From assembly GCF_033568475.1 (NCBI RefSeq), contig NW_027331831.1, forward strand, positions 11,222,001-11,286,000: DNA of 64,000 nt, written 5' to 3'. This stretch comes from Henckelia pumila (Eukaryota; Streptophyta; Magnoliopsida; Lamiales; Gesneriaceae). The notes beneath the pieces are model-generated. The model saw only the letters and a list, made by a program, of their open reading frames with translations. It ran no database searches and was not told the origin of the DNA. Within the stretch, counting starts at the first letter, position 1, and the number at the start of each line of letters is the position of its first letter. Positions 23,786-35,705 of this stretch are shown here, piece after piece. A program made the position numbers and the translations under genes.

Positions 23786-24399
23786 GCATCTTTATACTTG
23801 TGTGTGTATTCAACCCTATTATGGAAGTTACTTCTTTAGCATATTTATATGGAAATGATGATTGTAACTCAAAAGATCTGGTATGTAGAATCTAGTTATA
23901 AGCTTGGTCCATTAACTTTCAAACTCCAGAATTAAGGTTTATGAAAGCTTTATTAATTAATTTATTTGCTGCCAAATTTGGTAAAATATTGGCCTTCGTA
24001 TTGTTGCTTTAATTGTTTTCTATGATTCTTTTTATGTTTGAAATAGATAGTACGGTTTTTGGTGTCCAAACTTGAACTCTACTTTGTAAATCTAGAATAG
24101 GTGTTGACTGTTGAGAATGTGAACTGCTCCCTCAAAACTTCTATTATTTTTAGATTGAGGTTTATTTATTTATATGGTGTGGGTGTTTATTCTAATCACT
24201 CTCTATCTGCTTACTAAGCATAAATTATGATGTTGAGAGATGCCACCCTCAATAGTTAAGTGTTTTTAATTTAGAAATTGTTTTCATAATCATTGAAAAA
24301 TTTAATGGATATATTATATTATTTCATTTTGTAGGTTAATACAATGTCTAGACTAGGCGATTAAATGGTTTTAAATTCCATCCTTTGTTTTTAATGCAG

Positions 24400-25739
24400 G
24401 AGCTTTCTGTCATAGTGGCTAGAGGAAGAGATAATACTATGGTGTGCTATCCTGTTGTAGAAAATATCCACAGGCAATTACAGTCACTTTTTTTTATATA
24501 TATAATTCTACACTCGACACGCTTGATGTGACTCAAATCCCAGGGTTCCAATTCTGGGAAACCTATTGCTCCATAAATATGCCGATTGGTTGGTCGTTGC
24601 TAATTTACTTTGGACCAGTACTAGTTTTTTTTTTTGGTGTGGTATCTATTTGTCTTTAACCATTTTTAGAACTTTTCACGTATTTTAAATGTTTTGGTAC
24701 CTGCATTATATGTGTAGGGAGAACATTTGTCACATTGTCAAGTCCCCTGCCAATGTGTCGTGGAAGATTCTAAGGCTTGCAACTGATGTTGCATACAAGG
24801 CCGTGAGTTCTTTAGACGGTGCTGGTATATTTGCGGTTGAGTTGTTTTTGACAGCTGATGGCCAGGTTATACATTGATTCATATTGTTTCACTTGCATTA
24901 CATACTCAATATTGATGCATCTTTACATATAAATAATTGCATACTGGTGTTTTAACTTTGCAGTTTTGTGTAGATTGTTCGTGCTTACTTAAATGTCCAA
25001 TTTCCTTAGGTCTTACTCAATGAAGTGGCACCCAGACCTCATAATAGTGGGCATCACACAATTGAGTTGTGTTTTGCTTCACAATATGAGAACCATCTGA
25101 GGGCCGTTGTTGGTCTTACACTAGGCAATCCATCGATGAAGACTCCAGCAGCTATCGTGTACAATATACTGGGAGAAGAGGAGGTAATTTTACTATTCAA
25201 AAAACCCTTATGCATTGCCTTTGAGAACGACATAAACTGACCTCCTCTGGCCAATAAATATGAGATTTCCAAAAGAGTAGCTGTTTATTTTGTTTTTCAC
25301 CACTTGAAATTTCCAAACTAAGTTTCTTTGTACTACAAAGATTCTCATCACATGCGGTATCATTACTCTTTATTTGGCAGCTGATATCTTTTGCTGGATT
25401 TAACATGTTAGGATAGATGATTCAGTTTTCTTATGAAGCCTCAAGGAATTCGATAAAAGATGGATGATTATTCAATGTTAAGGTGGTAGTTGGCATATCA
25501 ATGAACTGTTGTGTTTAATTTTGTGTAACCTTCCTTATAGAGGAGATAGCGCTATTGATTGTCCCTGGTAGCTAATACTGTCTCTAATTCCAGAATTTGT
25601 CTTCAATTGCTACCAGCCTTTAAATAACATACAAGTCATTTCTGAATACAGGGAGAACTAGGTTTCCTACTTTTCAATCAATTAATTGGAAGTGCATTGA
25701 GAATCCCTGGAGCATCAGTTCATTGGTATGACAAACCAG
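24400..25739 (+). pseudogene. Captured fragment of PURK (phosphoribosylaminoimidazole carboxylase), four exons
   Basis: Four exons are read with flanking splice sites: 24400-24473, 24718-24865, 25010-25183 and 25652-25739. Together they encode the ATP-grasp part of plant AIR carboxylase. Exon 1 has ELSVIVARGRDNTMVCYPVVE, exon 3 has LLNEVAPRPHNSGHHTIE and PSMKTPAAIVYNILGE, and exon 4 has ALRIPGASVHWYDKP. The full enzyme converts aminoimidazole ribotide to its carboxylated form in purine synthesis, in plastids. Here the N-terminal third and the C-terminal PurE-like domain are missing, and exon 1's donor is GC rather than GT. The frame is open across all four exons. It lies wholly inside the CACTA termini, so it is a transduplicate and not the working gene. 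Confidence 0.85.
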
Positions 25740-27000
25740 GTTAGTCAATCTTGTGCTCAGGGCACATGTTCTATTTTATTTACTCTCTCGGGTCTGCATG
25801 GTTAATCATACAATTGTTGACCAACCTTTGAAGTTGTCTCTTCTCAATCCTGGAATTTGTTCATTAGACGTAACTGACAAAAGAGGTTGATCTTGCATAT
25901 GAGTTTAATATATGATCTCCGTTTTTCTTGTAATGTTTATTCTATTTCTGTACTAATTCTCTAGAATTTGCATTTATTGTTGTTGTAATCTTGTTCTGAA
26001 TTGTTGCAGAGGATAAAGGTGGATGTTAATCAATGGTGAAACGAGTATTCCAAGTTAATTTATATAGATTAGTTCATAACTCTATTTTCCAGTGTAGATT
26101 GAATTAAAATTAGAATTTTGATTGATTTGTAATATTGAAAAAATTTATATTAAATTTTATTTTGGAAATTTTAAATTGTGAGTGATTTATAATATTGAAT
26201 ATTTGAATATTAAAATTTAATTTTTTTTTGTTTTTATTTGAGAAACGACAACGGATTTAACCTGTTGCAAAATCGTTGTCGTATGTATTCAAAGACAACG
26301 GATTCAAACTGTTGCAGAACCGTTGTCATAAGCCTCAAAAGACAACGGATTTAAACTGTTGCAGAACCGTTGTCGTATGTCTCCTAAGACAACGGATATA
26401 AACTGTTGCAACACCGTTGTGGTATGTCTCCAAAGACAACGGATATAAACCGTTGTCGTAGGTCATGCTTTTTACAACACCAACAGTTACAACAGTTTTA
26501 ACTCCCCCTACGACAACGGATTTTATCCGTTGTCGTTTTCCATTTTTCTTGTAGTGCAAATATATCACGTACAACCAACAAATAATCGCATATCAATCAT
26601 ATGATTTCGAATTAACCAAAAATCCCCAAATTCGAAACCCTACTATTCGATTTATACCTCATGGCTATGAAAACAAGCTCCAAACGACTAAACAACCTCG
26701 ACCCAAGACTGAACGACGGTCACCGACAGCAGGGGTGGCGGCTGGGCGACGGCAGCCGAAAACGGTTTCGAAAGGCTGCGTTCGAAACTGAGAAAAATGA
26801 GTAGTGATGGAAAGCCCTTGATGAGAGGATTCCGGGACTGCTTTTGGTTTCGATAACGGATGACCGGTGAAGAAGTTATCGGCGATCAAAGGCGGCGAGG
26901 AACAGTGAAGAAAGGAAAAGAAAGAAGATGGGCAGATGGGTGGAGGAGGAGACAGGAATAATCTACTGTGTTATATAAAAACTAAATAAATATGTTTTTT

Positions 27001-29026
27001 AATACAAATAAATATGTATTTTTAATAACATATAATATTTAAATCAATATTTTTAATACATAACTTTTAACTTTCATCTCACAAATGATAATTAATGGGA
27101 GGCAGCATATGATGAAAAATTGAACTCTCACTATTTAATTATTTTTTTATCCCACTTATAAACAATGAGCAATAATCGATAATCAATCAGAAATATCTCT
27201 CTCTCATAGATCCCGCAAAAAACAAATCTTTCATTATTCTATAATGATCAAGTTTCACTATTACTTGATTTCTGTCTACCGATTCGTTTTAAAATATTTT
27301 CCAACACATGACTGTATGATTTTTTTGATCTATCAGAAGTTATTTTGAGGTTTTTTTTTTTCAATCTGAGGTTGTTCGAAACTTATCTCCGATCAAGTAT
27401 TTTATAAGAAAGACTAAATGACTTGGCTATGTTAATGATCAAGAAAAACATGGTTGAGAATGTTGTTTATGCAATCTTAATCAATACTTACGCTTCCAAA
27501 CTGCGAGACGAGTAAAATTCAAGCGACAATGTACTGGTTCAAAACCTGAATTTCATTTTTTTTTTGGATAGTCTTGACTCTATTAGTAATTTATTATGAC
27601 ATATTATCTTACTATATTATTATAGTGGATACTAATTAACTAGCTTTCAATTAATAGGTGAATTTGAGATGAAGTTACGATTATATCCTAAATTAATTCT
27701 AAAAAAACCAAAATTATTAGACAAATTAGTCATTTTATATAGTCTCTTTTTTTTAGTCATTACCAAAATGATACTCGTTGTCTTTGTTTGTATTTTAAAA
27801 TTTTTAGATTAGATAAGTATCACTTTTAAACTTTTTAGTATCTAATTCGTCATGTGAGTTCCAAAATTAACATGAAAAATAATTAACATAAAAAATTTTA
27901 TGTATATGCATGCATTGCGTGCAAGAGAAGCTAGTTTTAGATTATATATTTTGTCAACTTTTATTTAGAAATCACATTGTTTATACCATCATATTTATCA
28001 ATGAAAAAATATATGAATATTACGCTTCAAGGACACCAATTTTTTGTGCTCGCCTCAGGTCTCAAAAACTCATGTCGGGCAATGGTTTGTGGGCTTCATT
28101 TTCTTGGGATTCTTCTTCATGTCCTAGTGCAACCCTTGAGCTGTGGACATGATAAATGAATCAATCAAATAGTGGGATTACAAAAAAGATTCGGATTCCA
28201 TCTTTCTGCACTGAGAAGATTTGGTGGAATAATATCAACATATATAGGTTGGATCCATCACTTGTATGTGCCAATATCTGAGAAGGCTGACAGAATTTTT
28301 GTATGCTGAGGGACTAAAAAACTAATCAAAGATACTCGACTAGTGCATCACGCAAGCATCTGTCTGCCATTGATCTCTTTTGGAATTTTGTAACTGGAAT
28401 GTTTTTTCCTTTAACTATGATAGGCTTAATGGGAATTTGCAACTCATGTACCAGACTACCAGTACTACTTGGTGGCAAAAGTTGAACAAGGGATTGGATC
28501 GGTGTGTCGCGCGAACCAAACCGAGGTAGGGAATGGGTTGATGCCAATGATTGATCTATCAATACCTTTGATGATTCGTTCTTTAAGTTGCACCAAGTTT
28601 GAACTTTTGACAACAGATGGATTAAAGATGCACATGAAACTACATATCAAAGGTGTGGCAAAGGGCTTGCTCACTTTAAAATGATCATGGAGCCAACATG
28701 TCTTTTTTACCATTTTTAGGCACTAAACGTGTGATATTTAAGAAGATACCATATTTAGAATGGGACAGAGGAGAAACAAAATACTGTTACATCGCTGAGA
28801 CACCAAGAAACAATGAAATAACTGTACATTTTCGGCTCCGTACGTGGTTGCTTCCGGGGCCGGTTCCTAATGAACTATTCTACAATCATTATAAACATGC
28901 TAGATATGCAGCTACACCACAAATGACAAAACCTCTCTAGAACAGAAGGGTGAAGCCTGTACTCGATCAGCTGCGTGCGCAGATCATACCGTGTCTAGCT
29001 AGCTCCTTTCGGGCCTTTTGCTTGTG
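27001..29026. other. Spacer with unassigned coding-like fragments
   Basis: 27000-27900 is AT-rich with no gene seen. Between 28000 and 28940 both strands carry several 60-95 codon frames (for example plus 28698-28940 and minus 28326-28613). They have non-random composition but no recognised domain and no consistent exon chain. It may be a decayed gene. The region also includes the 3' side of the CLE gene. Confidence 0.35.
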
Positions 29027-29281
29027 TCAAGTCCTGTTATGGATGGGATCTGATCCTCGTGGAACTCGTCTCATGCTCGACTGGTATGGATCGAGTTTCC
29101 TTCTCACAGGCACTGGTTTCTCGTCCAAATCCATGTTGTTGGCATCAGGTAGTACGCGAGGATTCGTTGCTACTACTTCAAGGTTGGCTTTCCTTGAGGC
29201 GCCGCAAACTATATGCGGTTGAGACGCCAACAATCCTATGCAGATGAACAACATGAACGCACCATGAACGTATAGCACCAT
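29027..29281 (-). CDS. CLE (CLAVATA3/ESR-related) peptide precursor
   Basis: This 84-aa single-exon precursor has a signal-peptide-like N-terminus (residues 1-28: short, then LFICIGLLAS, then a small-residue cleavage region ending CGA). A variable hydrophilic middle follows, and the CLE dodecapeptide RRVPRGSDPIHN lies at residues 71-82, two residues from the stop. Arg1, Val3, Pro4, Gly6, Asp8, Pro9, His11 and Asn12 follow the family consensus. Position 7 is Ser instead of the more common Pro, as in CLE40 and CLE45, so there is no Hyp7 for arabinosylation. From memory the nearest named peptides are CLE45 and CLE25/26, which act in phloem and root through BAM/CLV-type receptor kinases; this assignment is inference. 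TATA-like sequences lie at 29311-29330 on the minus strand. A second in-frame Met at residue 10 could also be the start. Confidence 0.85.
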   Translation of the reverse strand: MVLYVHGAFMLFICIGLLASQPHIVCGASRKANLEVVATNPRVLPDANNMDLDEKPVPVRRKLDPYQSSMRRVPRGSDPIHNRT

Positions 29282-29730
29282 GTTTTCTTGGGAAGATGAA
29301 GATAAAGGGACTATATATGGAGTTTATATTACACCTCTATATTTTTGGTGAATATATTTTTCCCATTTCTCTAAATATAATTTTTATAGAATTTGGAGGG
29401 AATTGAAGGCCTGAAGAATGGAGGGCCCAGAATTCATTCAAGAGTTTTAGATTCAAATCCATGTAGAATTTAAGGCTGTAAAAAAGGAAGAATCTCAATA
29501 AGGATGAATAAAGGTGTTTGGAACAACACCCTCGAGAAGCTAAGCATCTTTTTCCTCAATTTTCCCCTACATTTGCTCTGCTTTTGCCTTCTCAACAAAA
29601 ACCAATATTCCAGTTACGTACTTTGGACTGCCATATCAGCAGGTGTATTCAATATAAGATAAAAGAAAATAATATAATATAAGATAATTTTATAATTTCT
29701 AACATAACGTGTATAACCGTTGTGTATTAT

Positions 29731-29750
29731 ATATATATATATATATATAG
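29731..29750. repeat. (TA)n microsatellite
   Basis: About ten TA units in AT-rich spacer. Confidence 0.9.
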
Positions 29751-30428
29751 CATAAGTCCAATAAAATAACCTTGATATTTATTATTCTTTTGCCCAAAAT
29801 AATTTTCACATTTATCTTTCGTTCTTCTGCTCATGATTTGATTTCTTTTTCTCCCCATTTTTTTTACGGGGACTTATTTTGCCAAAAAATTTAAGAGCTC
29901 AATTTCGACATAATATGTAATAAATTGTAGACTACTAAATAACTTATTGCATGTCCTCATATGTGTCACTTTTATTTTTTGGAGGCAGAGCTTTTTGTTT
30001 ATTTTAATCGAAAGCTCATTCAAATGTCTCTCGATCATTAGGAAATATAAATATTTTTAAATTTTCCCCATTCTACCATGCTGACCATCTTTTTCTTTGT
30101 CAACTTTTTTTGTCTTTTTTTAAAAAAATTATTATTTTAGAATTACTTGTTCAGTTTCGAATCTGGTCAAAATAACATGAGACGGATTAAGATTCAGAAG
30201 TTACCCATGAATAAACCATCAATTTGCCAAATCCCTTGTACGCATTTACATGGGAAGCATGCGATATAAATTAATTATATATCTTAATTCATCGAATGTT
30301 TGACTCAAGTTGTATAAATGTTAAAGTTATAAATCAATATGTTATTTATACATAATCCAGATTATACATATAATTTTGTCATTTCAAATTTTCATCCACA
30401 GTCGGAAGTCGGAACCTTAAAAAACTTA

Positions 30429-30767
30429 GAGGTTTTGTTTGGACATATACTTTAAAAATATTTTTAGTAGTTTATCAGTGAAAAAATTTAAAATATATAT
30501 GTGTTTGAACAATATTTTTGTCAAATGCATTTGAAAACTATTTTTAAAAAATGCTTTCAAACGATAATTTTTAAAACACAAAATTGTTTTTAGAATTGAA
30601 GGTAATGATAAGAATCAAAACATATTACTTTTTAATAATAAAAATATTTTTATAAAATAATTGTATAAAAAATATTGTTTTTAAAACAAATTTTTAAAGC
30701 ATTTTATTAAATTTTTTTAAAAAACACTTTTATAAAAATATTTGTAAATAATTGTCCAAACATAACC
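30429..30767. mobile_element. Tourist/Harbinger-like MITE (about 340 bp)
   Basis: The left end GAGGTTTTGTTTGGACA and right end TGTCCAAACATAACC are inverted. Each is next to TTA (30426-30428 and 30768-30770), the usual 3-bp target. The interior is AT-rich and largely self-complementary, with no coding capacity. Confidence 0.65.
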
Positions 30768-31490
30768 TTATATTGAAGACCTTTTCCAACTTTTAATTGT
30801 TAGTGGTTTAGTTCAAAACCAAGCTGGTCAAAGCATTATCATTATGTAGATTTAATGAGCATCATTGTCTCAAAATATTTTTTATTTGGTTAAAATTAAC
30901 TGAGTTATGAGCTCATGTTAGCATAAAACTAGTATCATAATGCAAAATCTAAAAATCAAAATTTATTTGGACATGTGACGTCCATAAAATATATAAATTA
31001 TATCTAAATTAAAATTAGATCTTGGATTTATAGTGTGAAGCTATTATCCTTATGTTAACATCTCATTAACCGAGTCAAGCATGAAACACAATGCAGTTCG
31101 ACCACTGATGAACATTAGACGCACAACTAAGGGTCGATTTTTGTAATAATCGAATACTTATAATTCCTAGTTAAAAGCATAAACTAATTCCGATTATTAA
31201 TTTACTCCAAATTCTTATGGATGAGATTCGGAAGTGTCTGAAGTTGAGAGGACAACTTTCATTGGTCCAAAGTTTACAACCTTGACATTGAAAGCTCACA
31301 AAAGGACTGATTCTTTGCTTTTTTAAATCTTCCAATTTCATTAAAAAATTGAAATGAGCTACATTCAAAAAAATTTTTTGAAATTAGCCAGTTAATTTCC
31401 AGAAACTCACGTAATCAAATTAAAATTAGACATTTGAATGTAATAAATTAAACTTTTGAATGCAATACGTGCCTACTACATATTTAAAAT

Positions 31491-31793
31491 AGGGAAAATG
31501 AGTTTTTTAGTCCAGTAACTTTACTCCCTTTGGTTTTTGGTCCAATAACTTTTTTGATGTGGGTTTTAGTACAATAACTTTGAATTTTCAGTGTTTTTTG
31601 GTCCAACTGCATACGTGTCAGCTTTTGATTGGTCCACATCATCATTTTGGATCAATCAGAACTTGACACGTATGCAGTTGGACCAAAAAACACTGAAAAT
31701 ACAAAGTTAGTGTACCAAAACCCACATCGAAAAAGTTAATGGACCAAAACCAAAATATGGAAAAGTTAATAGACCAAAAAACTTATTTTTCCT
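31491..31793. mobile_element. Long inverted-repeat MITE (303 bp), flanked by TTAAAAT
   Basis: The two halves are near-perfect inverse copies around a centre near 31640: AGGGAAAATGAGTTTTTTAG on the left against TTTTTTCC-type ends on the right, and TTTTTGGTCCAACTGCATAC against GTATGCAGTTGGACC. Direct repeats TTAAAAT flank it at 31484-31490 and 31794-31800. The superfamily is not certain. Confidence 0.8.
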
Positions 31794-31800
31794 TTAAAAT

Positions 31801-33020
31801 ATTATCACCCCATCAACAGTACTTCTCAACACTTAGAAAAAACACATGATTTTAATAACTAATTATGATTATGATACATTGGTTCTTTTTTTTTTTTTTT
31901 TAGAGTATGATACATTGGTTTTTAACCACTCTTAAATATCAATTTTTTATCGATCAGTTTACTTAATTATTACTGTAATTTGTAGAATGCAAGATTAACT
32001 CGTCATTTACCAGCGTTGGCCGAAAGTCAACGGTTGCGGTTCTATCGTCATTAGAAACAATGATTATATATGATAAATACAGTCAGTGTCGGTCTTAGGA
32101 GGAGACCACCTAGACAGCTGCCTATGGCCTACCCTAGGATGTGGCCCCAAATTTTTTTTTTAAAAAAATATAGTAAATATATATATTTTTTATTCTTTCC
32201 GTTCAAAATTTTAAGTGTGTCATGGACATCTATATATTTTGTAGAAAATTTGAAAACTTGTTAATTTTTGTGTTTTTGGTTTTTTTTTCTTTTCTTTGCG
32301 TACAAATTAAAAGAGAAACAATCTATGGATACAAAGATCTTTTTGGTTAAATTTCTCCATTTAAGTGAGTAAGGCTGCTCAATATGTGACATTATCATGT
32401 TGTTTTTTTTATTGAATGTGATTTTTCTTGTATGTTTGTCATGTTGTGGTTGATGTTTTTATTTTGGTTTATAATTATTTGATTTTGGAATTAATTTGGT
32501 CTTCGGAATTTTATTTCCTTGCATATTTTATTTTAGTATTTAAATAAAGGGAAAATTGAGGGCATTGATCAATCAGAGGGTATGAAGGTGAAAACAATAT
32601 TAAAATGATTTGTTCAAATAATTGTCAAAAATACTTTTTTTTTTATTCTGTAATATAATGACCAAAAATGGATTACTACAGTAATACTATTAGTATCCGA
32701 AGTTTACATGCATAATTATCCACCAAAATCATAGATTTTTTGGTTAATATTACAATATACTGGGAAGATCGATCACATCAAAATTCTTGAATTAAAATAT
32801 GGAAAACCGGCCAAAAGTGTGTTAAAACCTGAATTTATTTTATTTTGTGATGAATTACATACATACGTTCCATAGCAGGCCGGCCATGCAATAAATTATT
32901 GGTCCAGGTTCACGCTCCAGAAACGTAACGTTTCGTTGGATTCTCTTCATATCATTAGCATTTATATTTCTGATTTCCCTTTCTTCCTGTATATAAATAT
33001 GCGAATCAATTATATTATAT
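31801..33020. other. Gene-free AT-rich spacer with RNase gene 1 promoter at its right end
   Basis: Nothing coding was recognised. A GC-richer patch at 32085-32145 (GGTCTTAGGAGG...GTGGCCCC) looks like a fragment of a transposon end. The right edge carries the TATA box of the next gene (TATAAATA, about 32992-32999). Confidence 0.4.
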
Positions 33021-33052
33021 ATACATATTATTTTCCTAAAAGAAAAGAAATT

Positions 33053-34168
33053 ATGCCATTTACTGCAAAAATGGAGACGAAATTTGAAATTTCCATCTTC
33101 GTGAAATTGTTGCTCCTGCAGTCTCTCTGTGTCTTAAGCACTGTTGCACAAGATTTTGATTTTTTCTACTTCGTTCAACAGGCAACTAATTAATATTTTT
33201 TATATATTTCGATTCGATTCGATTCATTCGTAGCTATGATATATTAAAGAAATTAAGCTAATGGTTTTTGAGTATATATACTGCAGTGGCCGGGGTCGTA
33301 TTGTGACACCAAAAAAAGCTGTTGCTATCCTACGACGGGGAAGCCTTCGGCAGATTTTGGCATCCATGGATTATGGCCGAATTACGCCGACGGATCTTAC
33401 CCTTCCAACTGTGATCCTAACAATGCTTATGATCAATCCAAGGTAATTAAATTTATTCGCCTATTCAAATATCACGAGTGCAGTGACATAAACATCTTCC
33501 AGTACATAATGACCGAAACATGAGTTTGATGTCACACGATAGCGAATTGAAGGGCGTGACATGAATTTATTACACGTACACATGATAAAATGTAATGAAA
33601 TATATAGTAATTAGAAACGCAACAAATTGTGGCAGATTTCAGATTTGATAAGCAGAATGCAACAAGATTGGCCAACGCTCGGTTGCCCCAGCAATAGTGG
33701 GACAACATTCTGGTCGCACGAATGGGACAAACATGGGACTTGTTCTGAATCTGTCCTAAACCAACATGCCTATTTCAAATCTGCTCTCAACCTTAAATCT
33801 AAATTTGACCTCCTCCAAATTCTTCAAGGCGCAGGTAATTATTCAATCCGATATATCGCGTAAAATTTAGGAATACGCACTGGTCAACAACAAACTTTTT
33901 TTTTTAACTGATATTAGTCATTTAAAATATGTTGATTTCAGGGATTAATCCAGACGGGGGATTTTACAGTTTCGACAGCATAAGGGATACTCTTACTAAT
34001 GCGATCGGATACGCCCCGGGTATAGAGTGCAATGTGGATGAAAATGGTAACAGCCAGTTGTATCAGGTTTATATTTGCGTGGACACATCTGGTTCCAACG
34101 TCATCGAGTGTCCGATCTTGCCAAATTCAAGAAAATGCACTTCCAGCGTCGAGTTCCCGACGTTTTAG
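33053..34168 (+). CDS. Secreted S-like ribonuclease T2 (RNase LE/RNS1-like), 4 exons
   Basis: The exons are 33053-33181, 33287-33442, 33636-33834 and 33942-34168, giving 236 aa, or 230 aa from the second in-frame Met at 33071, which gives the usual family length. A signal peptide covers about residues 1-32 and precedes QDFDFFYFVQQW, the T2 N-terminus. The active-site segments are present: FGIHGLWPNY (first catalytic His) and FWSHEWDKHGTC (second His with Glu and Lys). Paired Cys residues match the usual disulphides. The C-terminus ends EFPTF, as in secreted S-like RNases. T2 RNases cleave RNA at acid pH; relatives of this subclass act in the cell wall or vacuole during phosphate starvation, wounding and senescence. 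Intron 1 begins with GC instead of GT, while the paralogue downstream has GT at the same site. A TATA box lies at about 32992. Gene 2 follows 1.5 kb away in the same orientation. Confidence 0.9.
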
Positions 34169-35640
34169 CAATAGCTGTAGTAGTCGATGCTGACGTATAT
34201 ATTTTAATTAGTGGTTTGTATCAGTACATATGGGTCCTATTGGAGCAAGAGTACTCAAAATGATTCTAAAATTTTTAATGAAGGTTAAGTTAATGTTGCT
34301 TCCTCTGTGATATCTATGGGTTTTTTTTTTCATTCGCGAGGGTTGTCCATCACCACACGCGATGTAGCATAAAATCTCCTAATCTTTTGGTATTACTATC
34401 ATGAATTCGACTTTTTCCTTGAAGATGACAACTGAAAACATGTGATTGTCACACAAATTAATTGCTTTAATGTGATTGATATTTTGAATTAAAGATTGTT
34501 CAAATTTTCCACGAAAATAAATAAGGTATTAAATATGAATCGTATCGTACATCCATGCATATAACTATGAAAGTGGAGCTCGCCCGACTCGAATGTGAGA
34601 ATCTTAAAACGACACGATATATTCTTAACTACAACAAGTAATCGGTTGTTGATAATAATATAATCATGGGGGAGTTAATGCCAAATTTGATTGATTTTTT
34701 TTTTATATTTATTTTAAAAAAGAATAACAATCAGAATTCGTAAAATACAGTTTTTTACAAGAATTTATGTAGATCAAATAAATCTACAATAACTAAAACA
34801 CTACGAATTCAAATTAACCAACAATTTATGTAGATCAAATAAATCGTACAATAACTAAAACACTACGAATTCAAATTAACCACCAAATAAACGTGGTTAA
34901 GAAAATAGAACTCTCAATAGTCACAATTCAATAAAGCGTGCACGCACGAGCAAATGTGAAATTGTTAAGAAAGCGTGTCAAGTTGTCAACAAAACTTGTT
35001 CCTAAATTCATGCGATGCTCACGCTTTCGTGCACAAAACATCAAATGACGAGTTTCTTTTCTGTTGGGTTGTGAGATCGTGAATATTTAATTAAATAGAA
35101 AATTAACTAGCAGTAAAAGTTACTTGAATAATGCAATTGAATGGGGGAAATTAAAATACTATTAAAATTGATGTAGCAAGTTAGTCCAATTCTATTGCAA
35201 TTTAGGTCCTTATAGGAAGACACATCAACATATATGCATTGATATATGGTGTCATCAAGTAGATAATGATTAGTGTCACGTCAATAATAAGATGAAAATC
35301 ACTATCATTATTAAAACTATGAACCCAAAACATATATCTAAGTCGAAAAATCATCATATAAATGTATCAAAATGAACTCAATTAAACCTACGAAACTTGT
35401 TCATGAACGTTAATTGTTATAATTGACATTAACAATAATTTACTGTGGTAGCCGTAGGAGAAAGCAATTAAAGCGTTATTAATTTGAGTAAGGCTTGTAT
35501 TTAGATAGATAAATTTTTTAAATGATTAATTAATATATAGGAAAGCATATACTACTTGATACGTATATTCCTGCAGTTTGAATTCGAAAACTTTGCTTAT
35601 AAATAAAGACTAGCTTAGCGAACTACCATTATATTATATA
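34169..35640. other. Intergenic spacer between the tandem RNase genes
   Basis: AT-rich, with no coding signal. A 60-bp segment containing AATTTATGTAGATCAAATAAATC occurs twice in tandem (about 34756-34820 and 34821-34885). The right end holds a TATATATAAAC promoter box at about 35641-35652 for the second RNase. Confidence 0.45.
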
Positions 35641-35705
35641 TATATATATAAACACGATATTCTTGCATTACACAACATTCAATCTGAAGGAAAACTTGTT
35701 GAGAG

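Larger units (their letters stand above)
22396..26556. mobile_element. Pack-CACTA transposon (4161 bp) with captured host gene
   Basis: The termini CACTACAAGAAAA and TTTTTCTTGTAGTG are perfect CACTA-type inverted repeats, flanked by the 3-bp duplication CAA (22393-22395 and 26557-26559). Subterminal arrays of ACAACGGTTTT and its inverse fill 22430-22700 and 26240-26545, as expected for transposase-binding repeats. There is no transposase, so it is non-autonomous. The interior (about 22740-26030) has host-gene character, with a 5'-leader-like segment and four PURK exons. The intact target is visible in the sister LTR at 21528-21545. Confidence 0.9.
20228..27000 (-). repeat. Right LTR of the nested gypsy element, interrupted
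   Basis: It starts TGTGAGGGTCCG at 20228, next to the primer-binding-site-like sequence. LTR sequence runs to about 21590. It is then interrupted by a plus-strand gag fragment and by a repeat of the LTR's own 21284-21535 segment. It is interrupted again by a CACTA element (22396-26556) and continues from 26557. The outer end is not resolved and is probably between 26950 and 27120. Confidence 0.6.

Noticed and set aside
28326-28940. Overlapping 70-95 codon frames on both strands
   Set aside because: Composition looks non-random, but no domain or consistent exon structure could be built. Left as unassigned spacer.
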